A DNA stretch of 64,000 nucleotides from Micromonospora cathayae (GTDB taxonomy: Bacteria > Actinomycetota > Actinomycetes > Mycobacteriales > Micromonosporaceae). The notes under the pieces are model-generated. The model saw only the letters and a list, made by a program, of their open reading frames with translations. It did no database searches and was not told the DNA's origin. The position numbers and the translations under genes were made by a program. How positions within the stretch are numbered: the stretch's first letter is position 1; each line of letters begins with the position of its first letter. Of this stretch, positions 41,105 to 49,898 are shown one piece after another. The stretch is taken from positions 1,178,001 through 1,242,000 of the forward strand of contig NZ_CP118615.1 in NCBI RefSeq assembly GCF_028993575.1, written 5' to 3'.

Positions 41105-42268
41105 TCAGAGGGAGGCGTACACGTCGATGAGGCGTTTGGTGACCACGTCGGGGTGGAAGGTGCGTTCGTAGCGGAGCCGGGCGGGGGCGGACAGGGCGGC
41201 TGCACCGGCGGCTGCCGTCGGGAGGGCGGCGGCCATGGCCGCCGGGTCGGCGGGCACCACCCAGCCGACCGGGCCGGCCGGGTCGTCCATGCCGACCAGG
41301 TACGGGATGCCGCCCAGGTCGGTGCCGAGCACCGGCCGTCCGCTCGCCATCGCCTCGATCACCACGGTCGGCAGGACGTCGTGCCAGAGGGAGGCGGCGA
41401 TCACCACCGCGCTGGCCGCCATGGTCTGCCGCACCCCGTCGCGGTCCAGGGAGCCGAGGTACGTCACGTCGGCGCGTTCGGCGGCAGCGGCCTCGGCGAG
41501 GTGGCGCAGTTCGCCGTCCCCGGCGATGCGCAGCGGGCCGAGGGAGCCGTCCGGGTGCCGCCGCCAGGCGTCCAGCAGCAGGCCGAGGCCCTTCTCCGGG
41601 GAGAGCCGGCCCAGGTAGAAGAAGCCCTCGCCGAGCGGGGCCGGCCGGCCGGGGTCGGGGATGCCATTGGGCTTGACGACGATCCGGTCGGCGGGGATGC
41701 CGTACTCGCGCAGGTGGGTGGCGATCTGCGAGGTGAGCGCGATGAACCGGTCCACCGAGCGCCAGGTGGGGCGGTGCACGGCCAGGGTGGTCGCCATCAG
41801 GGCGCTCTGCACCGTGGAGCCCCGGTAGCAGCGGTTCCTGATCGCCGGTACGCCGAGTGCCCTGCCCTTGCAGTCCTGGCAGATCGCGCCGTCGCGGAAG
41901 TAGACCCCGGAGGAGCAGACCTGCCGGTAGTTGTGCACCGTCTGCACCACCGGCACGCCGTGCCGGTGCGCGGTCCGCACCACCCAGGGCGAGAGCAACG
42001 GGTACGGGTTGTGCAGGTGCAGGGCGTCCGGTTTGTGCTCGGTGAGCAGCCGGCTGAGGTCCTGCTGGGCGCGGGGTGCGTAGATCGGGGAGATCGGCAG
42101 CAGCGCCTTGGCCGTCTTCGGCATCGTGGGGATCTCGTCGGAGCTGCGGATGAACGGCAGCACCTCCACCCCGGCCGCGCTGAGCTGGGCGATCTCCGCG
42201 TCGACGATGGTGTTCTCGCCGGACGGCTGGGCCTGGCGGTACCGGTTGTGCGCCACCACGATTCTCAC
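41105..42268 (-). CDS. family 4 glycosyltransferase
   Basis: The 387-residue GT-B enzyme starts MRIVVAHNRYRQAQPSGENTIVDAEI and has the N-lobe histidine region HLHNPYPLLSPWVVRTAHRHG, the C-lobe FFYLGRLSPEKGLGLLLDAW (donor-binding), and the acidic EX7E-type segment ending VVIEAMASGRPVLGTDLGGIPYLVG. An unusual cysteine cluster (CSSGVYFRDGAICQDCKGRA ... CYRG) in the acceptor domain could bind metal; it occurs in a subset of GT4 enzymes. The start is a GTG. It probably builds a surface glycan together with the sugar transferase downstream. Confidence 0.92.
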   Translation of the reverse strand: MRIVVAHNRYRQAQPSGENTIVDAEIAQLSAAGVEVLPFIRSSDEIPTMPKTAKALLPISPIYAPRAQQDLSRLLTEHKPDALHLHNPYPLLSPWVVRTAHRHGVPVVQTVHNYRQVCSSGVYFRDGAICQDCKGRALGVPAIRNRCYRGSTVQSALMATTLAVHRPTWRSVDRFIALTSQIATHLREYGIPADRIVVKPNGIPDPGRPAPLGEGFFYLGRLSPEKGLGLLLDAWRRHPDGSLGPLRIAGDGELRHLAEAAAAERADVTYLGSLDRDGVRQTMAASAVVIAASLWHDVLPTVVIEAMASGRPVLGTDLGGIPYLVGMDDPAGPVGWVVPADPAAMAAALPTAAAGAAALSAPARLRYERTFHPDVVTKRLIDVYASL

Positions 42269-42348
42269 TGAGCTTGCCTTTCGTTCGCGATTGCGGGACT
42301 CGCAAGCTCATTCCTCACACTCACGGGTATGAAGGCTACCGTTGAGTC

Positions 42349-43209
42349 GTGCCCGAGCTACCCGAGGTGGAAGCGCTCGCCGATCACCTGCGTCGGCGGG
42401 CGGCCGGCCGGCGGGTGGAGCGGCTGGAGATCGCCGCGATCAGTGCCCTGAAGACGTACGATCCGCCGGCCAGCGCGGTGGCCGGGCGGGCGGTGACCGG
42501 CGCCGGCCGGTACGGCAAGTTCCTGGACCTGGTGTTCGACGGTGACCTGCACCTGGTGGTGCACCTGGCCCGCGCCGGCTGGCTGCACTACCGGGAGTCG
42601 TTCCCGTCGGCCGCGCCGCTGCGCCCCGGCAAGGGGCCGATCGCGGTGCGGGTCCGGCTGGACGACGGGTCCGGCTTCGACCTGACCGAGGCGGGCACCC
42701 AGAAGAGCCTGGCCGCGTACCTGGTGACCGATCCGCAGCAGGTGCCCGGGGTGGCCCGGCTCGGCCCGGACGTGCTCGCCGTCGACCTGGCGGCCTTCAC
42801 CGAGCGGCTGCGTAGTCGCCGGGGCCAGGTCAAGGGGGTGCTGACCGACCAGCAGATCCTGGCCGGGGTCGGCAACGCGTACTCGGACGAGATCCTGCAC
42901 GCGGCGAAGCTGTCGCCGTTCGCGCTGACCGACAAGCTGACCGACGCGCAGCTCGCCACCCTGTACGAGGCGACCCGACGGGTGCTCGGTGACGCGGTGA
43001 CCCGGTCGGTGGGGCAGCGGGCGGCGGAACTGAAGGCGGAGAAGCGGTCCGGTCTGGCGGTGCACGCCCGGACCGGGTTGCCCTGCCCGGTCTGTGGCGA
43101 CACGATCCGGCAGGTCTCGTTCGCCGATTCGAGCCTCCAGTACTGCCCGCGCTGCCAGACGGGCGGCAAGCCGCTGGCCGACCGACGGCTGTCCCGACTT
43201 GTACGCTGA
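42349..43209 (+). CDS. Fpg/Nei-family DNA glycosylase/AP lyase
   Basis: The 286-residue enzyme carries the PELPEVE N-terminus, where Pro2 acts as nucleophile and Glu3 as acid. The beta-hairpin lysine is in GRYGKFLDLVF, the H2TH region is at GQVKGVLTDQQILAGVGNAYSDEIL, and a C-terminal zinc finger is intact (CPVCGD...YCPRCQTGG, C-x2-C-x16-C-x2-C). It excises oxidised bases. The start GTG at 42349 immediately precedes PELPEVE. Whether it is MutM/Fpg or a Nei-type paralogue is not certain from sequence. Confidence 0.95.
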   Translation: MPELPEVEALADHLRRRAAGRRVERLEIAAISALKTYDPPASAVAGRAVTGAGRYGKFLDLVFDGDLHLVVHLARAGWLHYRESFPSAAPLRPGKGPIAVRVRLDDGSGFDLTEAGTQKSLAAYLVTDPQQVPGVARLGPDVLAVDLAAFTERLRSRRGQVKGVLTDQQILAGVGNAYSDEILHAAKLSPFALTDKLTDAQLATLYEATRRVLGDAVTRSVGQRAAELKAEKRSGLAVHARTGLPCPVCGDTIRQVSFADSSLQYCPRCQTGGKPLADRRLSRLVR

Positions 43210-43479
43210 GTAACCGGATCATGACTACTCAGCGGAATCGCCCAGCCGGGTCAGAACCACCGGCTGCGCGGCTCTACCCCTGGCCCGTTCCATCGGTATA
43301 GTGGCTCGGTCCCCGGCTTCCGCTGATCGGAGCCGGCCGGATCCCAGCCGCAACACCGGTGTCATCCTCGCAGGGGTGGACGTCGGTGTCGGGGCTCGCG
43401 TGGGAGACTGGTAACGGTGGGCGACATACGCTTCTCACAACGTGAGCGGCGCGTGTCATGCGGGAGGACATAGGTTGAG

Positions 43480-45042
43480 GTGACGACAAGCCTCCAGCGC
43501 CCGGTGACCAACGAAGGCCGGAGCAAACTCGTGCGGCACGTCGACAGCTTCGAGATCCAGCCGCCGACACCGCCGTCGCACAACGGCGTACCCCGGTCGG
43601 CATGGGCGAGAGCCAGCCGCCGGGTCTCCCGGTGGCACCGTCCCTACACCCTGGTCCTGCTGCTGCTGGACTTCGGCGCGGCGGCCCTGGCGAGCTGGAT
43701 CGCCATCCAGCTCTTCGACCAGGCCGCCTCCGGCTTCACCGAGGCCGAGAACGACGCGACCTGGTTCCACACCGTGTCGTTCGTGCTGCTCCCGCTCGGC
43801 TGGGTGGTCACCCTGTGGAGCAACCGGGCGTACGACCGGCGCTACCTGGGGCTCGGGCCGGAGGAGTTCAAACGGGTCATCCGGGCGGCGGTCACCGTGG
43901 CGGCCAGCGTGTCGTTCCTGGCCTTCGCCACCAAGACGGACCTGTCCCGGTACACGGTGGGCACCGCGCTGCTCGGCGCGGCCGTGCTGATCCTGTTCGT
44001 CCGGATGGTGGGCCGGTCGTTCCTGCACGGGGTACGGCGGCGGTCCGGGCACGCCGGGCACCGGATGGTGCTGGTGGGCACGCTGCCGGAGTGCCTGGAG
44101 GTGTACTCGGCGGTCACCCGTAACCCGGCGGCCGGGCTGGTGCCGGTGGCGATCCACATCACCGACGGGTACGCCGCCGCGCGGGGCATCGAGACCCCGG
44201 TGCCGGTGTACGCCGGCCGGGACGTGCTCGCCCTGGTCCGGGAGGTCGGCGGGGACACCATCGCGGTCTGCGGTTCGGCCAGCGCCGAGCCGGGCGAGCT
44301 GCGCCGGCTGGCCTGGCAGTTGGAGGGTTCCGGGGTGGACCTGGTGGTCGCGCCGCAGCTCACCGACATCGCCGGCCCCCGGGTGCACATCCGCCCGATC
44401 GAGGGTCTGCCGCTGCTGCACGTCGAGGAGCCGACCCTGTCCGGGCCGGCGCTGCTGATGAAGAACCTGATGGACCGGGTGGCGGCCGGGCTGGGCCTGT
44501 TGGTGCTGGTGCCGGCGTTCCTGGCCATCGCGGTGGCGATCCGGATCTCCGACCCGGGTCCGGTGTTCTTCCGGCAGCCCCGGGTGGGGCACGAGGGGCG
44601 GACCTTCCGGGTCTGGAAGTTCCGCACCATGTACGTGGACGCGGAGGAGCGGCTCGCCAGTCTCACCGACCAGAACGAGACCGACGGCATGCTGTTCAAG
44701 ATGAAGGAGGACCCGCGGGTCTTCCCGGTCGGCCGGTTCCTGCGGGCCTCGTCGATGGACGAGCTGCCCCAGTTGATCAACGTGCTCTGGGGGGAGATGT
44801 CGCTGGTCGGGCCGCGTCCGCTGCCCGCCGACGACGGTGACTTCCTGGGCGACGTACGTCGTCGGCTGCTGGTCCGGCCGGGGATGACCGGGTTGTGGCA
44901 GGTCTCCGGGCGGTCCGACCTGTCCTGGGACGAGGCGGTCCGGCTGGACCTCTACTACGTCGACAACTGGTCGCTGGCGTACGACCTGAGCATCCTGTGG
45001 CGCACCGTCGGGGTGGTGCTGGCCCGCAAGGGCGCGTACTGA
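43480..45042 (+). CDS. polyprenyl-phosphate sugar-1-phosphate transferase (exopolysaccharide initiating enzyme)
   Basis: The 520-residue protein has four N-terminal membrane helices (about 58-175), a central nucleotide-binding-like domain (HRMVLVGTLPECLEVYSAV), a fifth helix (near 335-355) and the C-terminal bacterial sugar-transferase domain (DPGPVFFRQPRVGHEGRTFRVWKFRTMYVDAEERL, SLVGPRPLPADDG, RPGMTGLWQVSGRSDLSW). It attaches the first sugar-1-phosphate to undecaprenyl phosphate and starts a surface polysaccharide. The start is the GTG at 43480, with GGGAGG upstream. The sequence 43210-43479 holds no other gene. Confidence 0.95.
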   Translation: MTTSLQRPVTNEGRSKLVRHVDSFEIQPPTPPSHNGVPRSAWARASRRVSRWHRPYTLVLLLLDFGAAALASWIAIQLFDQAASGFTEAENDATWFHTVSFVLLPLGWVVTLWSNRAYDRRYLGLGPEEFKRVIRAAVTVAASVSFLAFATKTDLSRYTVGTALLGAAVLILFVRMVGRSFLHGVRRRSGHAGHRMVLVGTLPECLEVYSAVTRNPAAGLVPVAIHITDGYAAARGIETPVPVYAGRDVLALVREVGGDTIAVCGSASAEPGELRRLAWQLEGSGVDLVVAPQLTDIAGPRVHIRPIEGLPLLHVEEPTLSGPALLMKNLMDRVAAGLGLLVLVPAFLAIAVAIRISDPGPVFFRQPRVGHEGRTFRVWKFRTMYVDAEERLASLTDQNETDGMLFKMKEDPRVFPVGRFLRASSMDELPQLINVLWGEMSLVGPRPLPADDGDFLGDVRRRLLVRPGMTGLWQVSGRSDLSWDEAVRLDLYYVDNWSLAYDLSILWRTVGVVLARKGAY

Positions 45043-45154
45043 CCGTCCGGCGCGATGCGGTGCGTACCGACCGTTCAGCGCACCGCAGCCGCCCGGCGGC
45101 GCTGCCCGACGGTGCCACCTTGGCGCACCGCCCGGAACGGGTCATGATCTGAGC

Positions 45155-46396
45155 GTGAGCGGCAACCTCTCCGCGGCGCTCGCCGTCGTCGCCCTGGTCT
45201 CCGCGCTGGTGGTGGCGGTGCTCGGGGTGGGCCGGCTGCGCGCCCGTCGCGGCATCGCCACCGCCGGGCAGCGGGCCACCTACGAGGTGCTGCACACCGC
45301 CGGGCTGGCCGCCGAGCCGCTCCGCGCCGGACTGACCGCGGTCAGCGCCGGCAAGGCGGTACGTCACCTGCGGGCCCTGGTGGGCGCGGCCGGGCTGGCC
45401 CTGGCGGACCGGGACGACCTGCTCGCCCTGGACGGTCGGGGCGGCCACCACGCGGCGCAGTTGCGGGCAGCGGCGCAGCGGGCGGTGGCCGCCGGCCGGT
45501 CCACCGTGCTCGGCGAGTCGGAGCTGCGCTGCGACCGGGTCGACTGCCCGGTACGCGGTGCGGTCGTCGCCCCGCTGAGCGGCCCGGACGGCCGGGTGGT
45601 CGGCGCGCTGCTCGCGGTCGCCGACGCCGCCCCCGCCCCGGGGCTGGTGCAGGCCACCCTGGTGACCGCCGACTGGGCCGGTGACCAGCTCGCGCTGGCC
45701 GAGCTGGACTCCTCCCGGGAGCGGCTGGCCCGTGCCGAGGTGCGCGCGTTGCGCGCCCAGATCAGCCCGCACTTCATCTACAACGCGCTGACCGCGATCG
45801 CCTCGTTCGTCCGGACCGACCCGGAACGGGCCCGGGAGCTGATCCTGGAGTTCGCCGAGTTCACCCGGTACTCGTTCCGGGCGCACGGCGAGTTCACCAC
45901 CCTCGCGGAGGAACTGCGCTCGATCGACCGGTACCTGACCATCGAGCGGGCCCGGTTCGGGGAACGGCTCCAGGTGCGGCTCCAGATCGCCCCGGAGGTG
46001 CTGCCGGTGACGTTGCCGTTCCTGTGCCTGCAACCGCTGGTGGAGAACGCCGTCCGGCACGGGTTGTCCCGCAAGCCGGGGACCGGCATGGTGAGCATCG
46101 AGGCCCGGGACGCGGGTGCCGAGTGCCACATCACGGTGGAGGACGACGGGGTGGGAATGGATCCGGCGACACTGACCGCCGGCATCGCCGAGCTGGCCGA
46201 ATCGGGCAGCATGGGGTTCTCCGGCGGTCCGGGGGACGATCCGGGCCAGCACGTCGGGCTCTCCAACGTCGACGAGCGGCTCCGGTCGGCGTTCGGGGAC
46301 CGGTTCGGCCTGGTCGTGGAGACCGGGCCCGGAACGGGTACGAAGGTCAGCATGCGGATCCCGAAGTTCCATCCCGGCGTACGGGCCGGCTCGTGA
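45155..46396 (+). CDS. LytS/HisKA_7TM-like sensor histidine kinase
   Basis: The 413-residue kinase starts with one helix (SAALAVVALVSALVVAVLG), then a GAF-like domain with two cysteines (RCDRVDCPVRGAVVAPL), and the LytS-type kinase core: phosphoacceptor H in ISPHFIYNALTAIASF, N box ENAVRHGL and G boxes DDGVGM and GLSNVDERL. Members phosphorylate LytTR-type regulators. Its TGA overlaps the next GTG by four bases, so the pair is coupled. Cysteines in the sensor domain hint at a redox or small-molecule input. Confidence 0.94.
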   Translation: MSGNLSAALAVVALVSALVVAVLGVGRLRARRGIATAGQRATYEVLHTAGLAAEPLRAGLTAVSAGKAVRHLRALVGAAGLALADRDDLLALDGRGGHHAAQLRAAAQRAVAAGRSTVLGESELRCDRVDCPVRGAVVAPLSGPDGRVVGALLAVADAAPAPGLVQATLVTADWAGDQLALAELDSSRERLARAEVRALRAQISPHFIYNALTAIASFVRTDPERARELILEFAEFTRYSFRAHGEFTTLAEELRSIDRYLTIERARFGERLQVRLQIAPEVLPVTLPFLCLQPLVENAVRHGLSRKPGTGMVSIEARDAGAECHITVEDDGVGMDPATLTAGIAELAESGSMGFSGGPGDDPGQHVGLSNVDERLRSAFGDRFGLVVETGPGTGTKVSMRIPKFHPGVRAGS

Positions 46397-47151
46397 CAAG
46401 CGCCTTTCTGCGGGTGCTGGCGGTCGACGACGAGCCGCCCGCGCTGGACGAGCTGGCGTACCACCTGCGGGCCGATCCCCGGGTGGCCCGGCTGCACACG
46501 GCCGGGGACGCCACCGAGGCGCTGCGGGTGCTCCGCGACGACGACGTGGACGTGGTCTTCCTGGACATCCGGATGCCGGGGTTGGACGGGATGGAGCTGG
46601 CCCGGGTACTGCGCCGGTTCGCCCGCCCTCCGGCGATCGTCTTCGTCACCGCCTACGACGACGGGGCGGTGGACGCGTTCGACCTGGGGGCCACCGACTA
46701 CGTACGCAAGCCGGTGCGGGCCGAGCGGCTGGCCGAGTCGTTGCGGCGGGTGATCGGGTCCCGGGTGGTGCCGAACCATCCGGCCGCCGCGGCCCGGACG
46801 GAGGAGGACCCGACGATTCCGGTCGAGCTGGCCGGCACGACCCGGATGCTGCCCCGTTCGGCGGTGCGGTGGGTGGAGGCGCAGGGCGACTACGCCCGGC
46901 TGCACACCGCCGACGGGTCGCACCTGGTCCGGGTGCCGTTGGCGACGCTGGCCGAACGCTGGGCCGACGCCGGTTTCGTCCGGATCCACCGGTCGTACCT
47001 GGTGCAGTTGCGGCTGATCGCCGAGCTGCGCCTGGTCAACTCCGGGTACGTGGTGGTGGTCGACTCAGCTGAGTTGCCGGTCAGCCGCCGGCACACCCGG
47101 GAGCTGAAGGACAAGCTGGTCCGGGCGGCCAAACAGGACTGGAACCGCTGA
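46393..47151 (+). CDS. LytTR-family response regulator
   Basis: The 252-residue protein has a receiver domain (DDE pocket, D58 in VVFLDIRMPGLDG, K in DYVRKP) and a C-terminal LytTR DNA-binding domain (VRWVEAQGDYARLHTADGSHLVRVPLATLAERW, FVRIHRSYLVQL). LytTR proteins bind tandem repeats upstream of membrane or surface genes. The GTG at 46393 overlaps the kinase stop. In actinobacteria such pairs are often linked to symporter genes, and two lie within 14 kb here. Confidence 0.95.
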   Translation: MTSAFLRVLAVDDEPPALDELAYHLRADPRVARLHTAGDATEALRVLRDDDVDVVFLDIRMPGLDGMELARVLRRFARPPAIVFVTAYDDGAVDAFDLGATDYVRKPVRAERLAESLRRVIGSRVVPNHPAAAARTEEDPTIPVELAGTTRMLPRSAVRWVEAQGDYARLHTADGSHLVRVPLATLAERWADAGFVRIHRSYLVQLRLIAELRLVNSGYVVVVDSAELPVSRRHTRELKDKLVRAAKQDWNR

Positions 47152-47304
47152 CAACCCGCTGTCCTGCCTGGTGAAGCGGCCGAAAAGGGGAGTCGGCACA
47201 GATCGTCGAACACCTATGCTTCCGGTGCCGATCCGGTACGGGGCGCGGGGTCGGTGCGGCGTCGTGCTGCCTTGACGCCCCACCACCCTCACGTCAGGAC
47301 ACAC

Positions 47305-49383
47305 ATGCGACTGTCCCTACCGCGTCGCGTCGCCCTGGTGGGCGTCGTCGTCGCGTCGCTCCTCGCGCCCGGGGCGATCCCCGCGCAGGCGGCCGAGACC
47401 GGAACGGTCAGCGGCCGGCTGACCACCAGCACCGGTGCCGGGGCCGCCGACGTGGCGGTCATCGTCTACGAGACGGAAAGCTACTTCGGCGTCGGGCAGA
47501 CCAGCACCGACAGCAACGGTGACTGGAGCGTGCCCGATCTCGCCGCCGGCACGTACGCCGTCGGTTTCCACCCGCTGGACGCCCCGGAGCAGTACTACCG
47601 GCAGAAGTCGAAGCCCTGGGAAGCCGACCCGGTGACCGTCACCGCCGGTGGCACCGTCACCGCCGACGACCAGCTCTTCGCCACCGGCACCATCACCGGC
47701 CAGATCCGGGACGCGGCCGGCCAGCCGGTGTACGACCTGCTGGTCGAGGCGGTCGACGTGGACACGTACGACCGGACGGCGACCCGGACCGATCCCAACG
47801 GCGTCTACCGGATGGCCGCGCGGGCCGGTACCTACCACCTCAGCTTCCAGCCCATCGAGGGGCTCTGGCAGACCCAGTACGTTCCCGGCAAGCTCGACCC
47901 CGTCGACGCGGGCCGGTACCGGGTCACCGCCGGGGCGCAGCTCGTCGTGGACGAGACCGTGCTCCCCACCGGGACCATGACCGGGACGCTGACCAGCGCC
48001 GACGGGTCCCCGGTCGCCGACGCGCACGTGGCGGTCAACACCGCCAACATGTACGGCGGGGTGGACGCCAGCACCGACGCGAACGGTGTGTTCTCCGTGC
48101 CGGCACTGCTCGCCGGCTCGTACAAGATCGCCTTCTACGTGGGTGAGCGGCAGCAGTTCCACTGGGGCAAGCTCACCCACGAGGAAGCCGACGTGGTGAC
48201 CGTGTCGGGCGGGCAGACGACCACGGTCGTCGAGCGCATGCTGGGTACCGGGTCGGTGCGGATCTCCGCGGTCGACTCGGTCACCGGCGCTCCGGTCGCC
48301 GACTTCTGTGCCCACGGCGAGTGCAGCAACGGCACCGGCACCGTCCTGGTGACCGGGCTGCCCGAGGGTCGGCACGACATCGTGCTCTACACCACGAACG
48401 GCCGGTACTTCCAGCGGGAGCTGACCGACGTGCGGGTGGTGGCGGACCGGACCACCCAGCTCACGCCGAAGATGCGTCCCGGCGCGGTGATCACCACCAC
48501 CGTGGTGGACGCGCAGACCGGTGCCCCGGTGTCGAGGGTCTGTGTCGCGGCGATGCTGCCCAAGCAGGCCCGGCTTCCCGAGGGGTTCGGGGAGTGCACC
48601 GACAGCGCCGGCCGGATGACCATCGGTCCGCTGGCCACCGGCACCTACAAGCTGTTCGCGTTCCCCCGGAGCACCACCTACGGGCGGCAGTGGGTCGGGG
48701 CGGACGGCGGCACCGGTGACGAGCGGCAGGCCGTACCGGTCACCGCCACCGCCGGCACCGTGGTCGCCGGACCGCAGGTGCGGCTGGACCGGGCCGGGAA
48801 GATCAGCGGCGTGGTCACCGACGCGGTGACCGGCGCGCCGGCCGCGTACGTGGACGTCTCGGTGCTCACCGGACACCCGTGGCTCGGCACGGACGACGCG
48901 ACCACCGACGCGCAGGGCCGCTACACCCTGGAGCGGCTCGGGCCGTACGCCTGGCCGGTGGTGTTCAGCGGGCACCCGTACCCGCACCAGTGGTCGGGGA
49001 ACACGGTCAGCCGGTACACCGCCACGCCGGTGCCGGTGACCGTCGGCAACACCACCCCGTACGACCTGGCGATCCGGACCGGAAGCACGGTCGGCGGTGC
49101 CGTCACCGATCCGACCGGAACGCCGTTCACGGAAGGCTACGTCGCCGCGCACAACGCCGAGACCGGCGACATCGTGGGGCGGAGCGCGATCGAGAACGGC
49201 CGGCACACCATGACCGTGCTGGGCCGGCAGCGGATCTACTTCACCTACAGCGCCTTCCTGGGCGGCCGGCAGTACTCCGGCACGTACAAGCTGCCGGACG
49301 CGGACGGGGTGCCGCGGGTGGCCCGGTTCACCGTACCGGCCAGCGGAACGCTCACCGTCGACCTGACGATTTCCACAAGCTGA
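47305..49383 (+). CDS. secreted multi-domain protein with carboxypeptidase-regulatory-like repeats
   Basis: The 692-residue exported protein has a Sec signal peptide (MRLSLPRRVALVGVVVASLL, cleavage near AQA-AE). It then has six to seven tandem immunoglobulin-like CarboxypepD_reg domains of about 90 residues, each with GxVxGxLTxxxGxxxxxAxVxVY followed by TDxNGxWSVPxLxxGxYxxxF. Examples are TGTVSGRLTTSTGAGAADVA, TGTITGQIRDAAGQPVYDLL and GKISGVVTDAVTGAPAAYVD. No sorting signal is seen, so it is secreted or loosely wall-bound. Such domains are structural modules of surface proteins. The start ATG at 47305 is preferred over an ATG at 47254. Confidence 0.88.
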   Translation: MRLSLPRRVALVGVVVASLLAPGAIPAQAAETGTVSGRLTTSTGAGAADVAVIVYETESYFGVGQTSTDSNGDWSVPDLAAGTYAVGFHPLDAPEQYYRQKSKPWEADPVTVTAGGTVTADDQLFATGTITGQIRDAAGQPVYDLLVEAVDVDTYDRTATRTDPNGVYRMAARAGTYHLSFQPIEGLWQTQYVPGKLDPVDAGRYRVTAGAQLVVDETVLPTGTMTGTLTSADGSPVADAHVAVNTANMYGGVDASTDANGVFSVPALLAGSYKIAFYVGERQQFHWGKLTHEEADVVTVSGGQTTTVVERMLGTGSVRISAVDSVTGAPVADFCAHGECSNGTGTVLVTGLPEGRHDIVLYTTNGRYFQRELTDVRVVADRTTQLTPKMRPGAVITTTVVDAQTGAPVSRVCVAAMLPKQARLPEGFGECTDSAGRMTIGPLATGTYKLFAFPRSTTYGRQWVGADGGTGDERQAVPVTATAGTVVAGPQVRLDRAGKISGVVTDAVTGAPAAYVDVSVLTGHPWLGTDDATTDAQGRYTLERLGPYAWPVVFSGHPYPHQWSGNTVSRYTATPVPVTVGNTTPYDLAIRTGSTVGGAVTDPTGTPFTEGYVAAHNAETGDIVGRSAIENGRHTMTVLGRQRIYFTYSAFLGGRQYSGTYKLPDADGVPRVARFTVPASGTLTVDLTISTS

Positions 49384-49388
49384 CCGAG

Positions 49389-49443
49389 TTATCCACAGCC
49401 TCCGGACCCGTTGTCCACAAGTTGTGCACAACGGGTCCGGAGG
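49389..49443 (+). terminator. long terminator hairpin containing DnaA-box-like 9-mers
   Basis: A perfect 16-bp stem (49399-49414 with 49428-49443) extends through an inner ACAA/TTGT pairing with a single C-C mismatch. TTATCCACA (49389-49397), TTGTCCACA (49411-49419) and TTGTGCACA (49422-49430) match or nearly match DnaA boxes. It lies at the end of the secreted-protein gene and before a membrane-protein gene, so termination is its safest role. Confidence 0.75.
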
Positions 49444-49463
49444 CTTCCCGCACTTGACATTCC

Positions 49464-49895
49464 GTGACGGGCGGTGAGACTGCGTCAGTGGCCGCGCCCA
49501 CCGACCCCGTACCCCTACCCCGGCAGCCGACCCCGCCCCAGCGGACCCGGATCGTGCTGGCCGAGGTGGCCCGGCGGGGTGCCGAACGGACCCGCAGCGA
49601 ACTGACCGAACAGACCCGGGTCGGCGAGGCGCTGGTCCGGGGGCTGGTCCGGGCACAGCTCGCGCTCGCGTTACGGCTCACCGCCGTGGTGCTGATCGGG
49701 CTCGGCGGGTTGCCCTGGCTGTTCGCGATCGCCCCGGCGGTCGGCCGGGTCACCGTGGTCGGGGTGAACCTGCCCTGGCTGCTGCTCGGGGTGGCCGCCT
49801 TCCCGTTCCTGGTCGCGGTGGGCTGGACGTACGTGCGGCTGGCCGAACGCAACGAGCAGGACTTCACCGACCTGGTCCAACGGCCGGAGCGCTGA
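49464..49895 (+). CDS. small membrane protein, companion of a solute symporter
   Basis: The 143-residue product has a charged N-terminal region and two hydrophobic helices (about 64-92 and 98-120), then a short acidic tail. Size and topology resemble DUF485/YjcH proteins, which are always beside ActP-like symporters, but it is not a clear member. The next gene starts three bases after its stop. It probably assists or regulates the symporter. Confidence 0.75.
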   Translation: MTGGETASVAAPTDPVPLPRQPTPPQRTRIVLAEVARRGAERTRSELTEQTRVGEALVRGLVRAQLALALRLTAVVLIGLGGLPWLFAIAPAVGRVTVVGVNLPWLLLGVAAFPFLVAVGWTYVRLAERNEQDFTDLVQRPER

Positions 49896-49898
49896 GCG

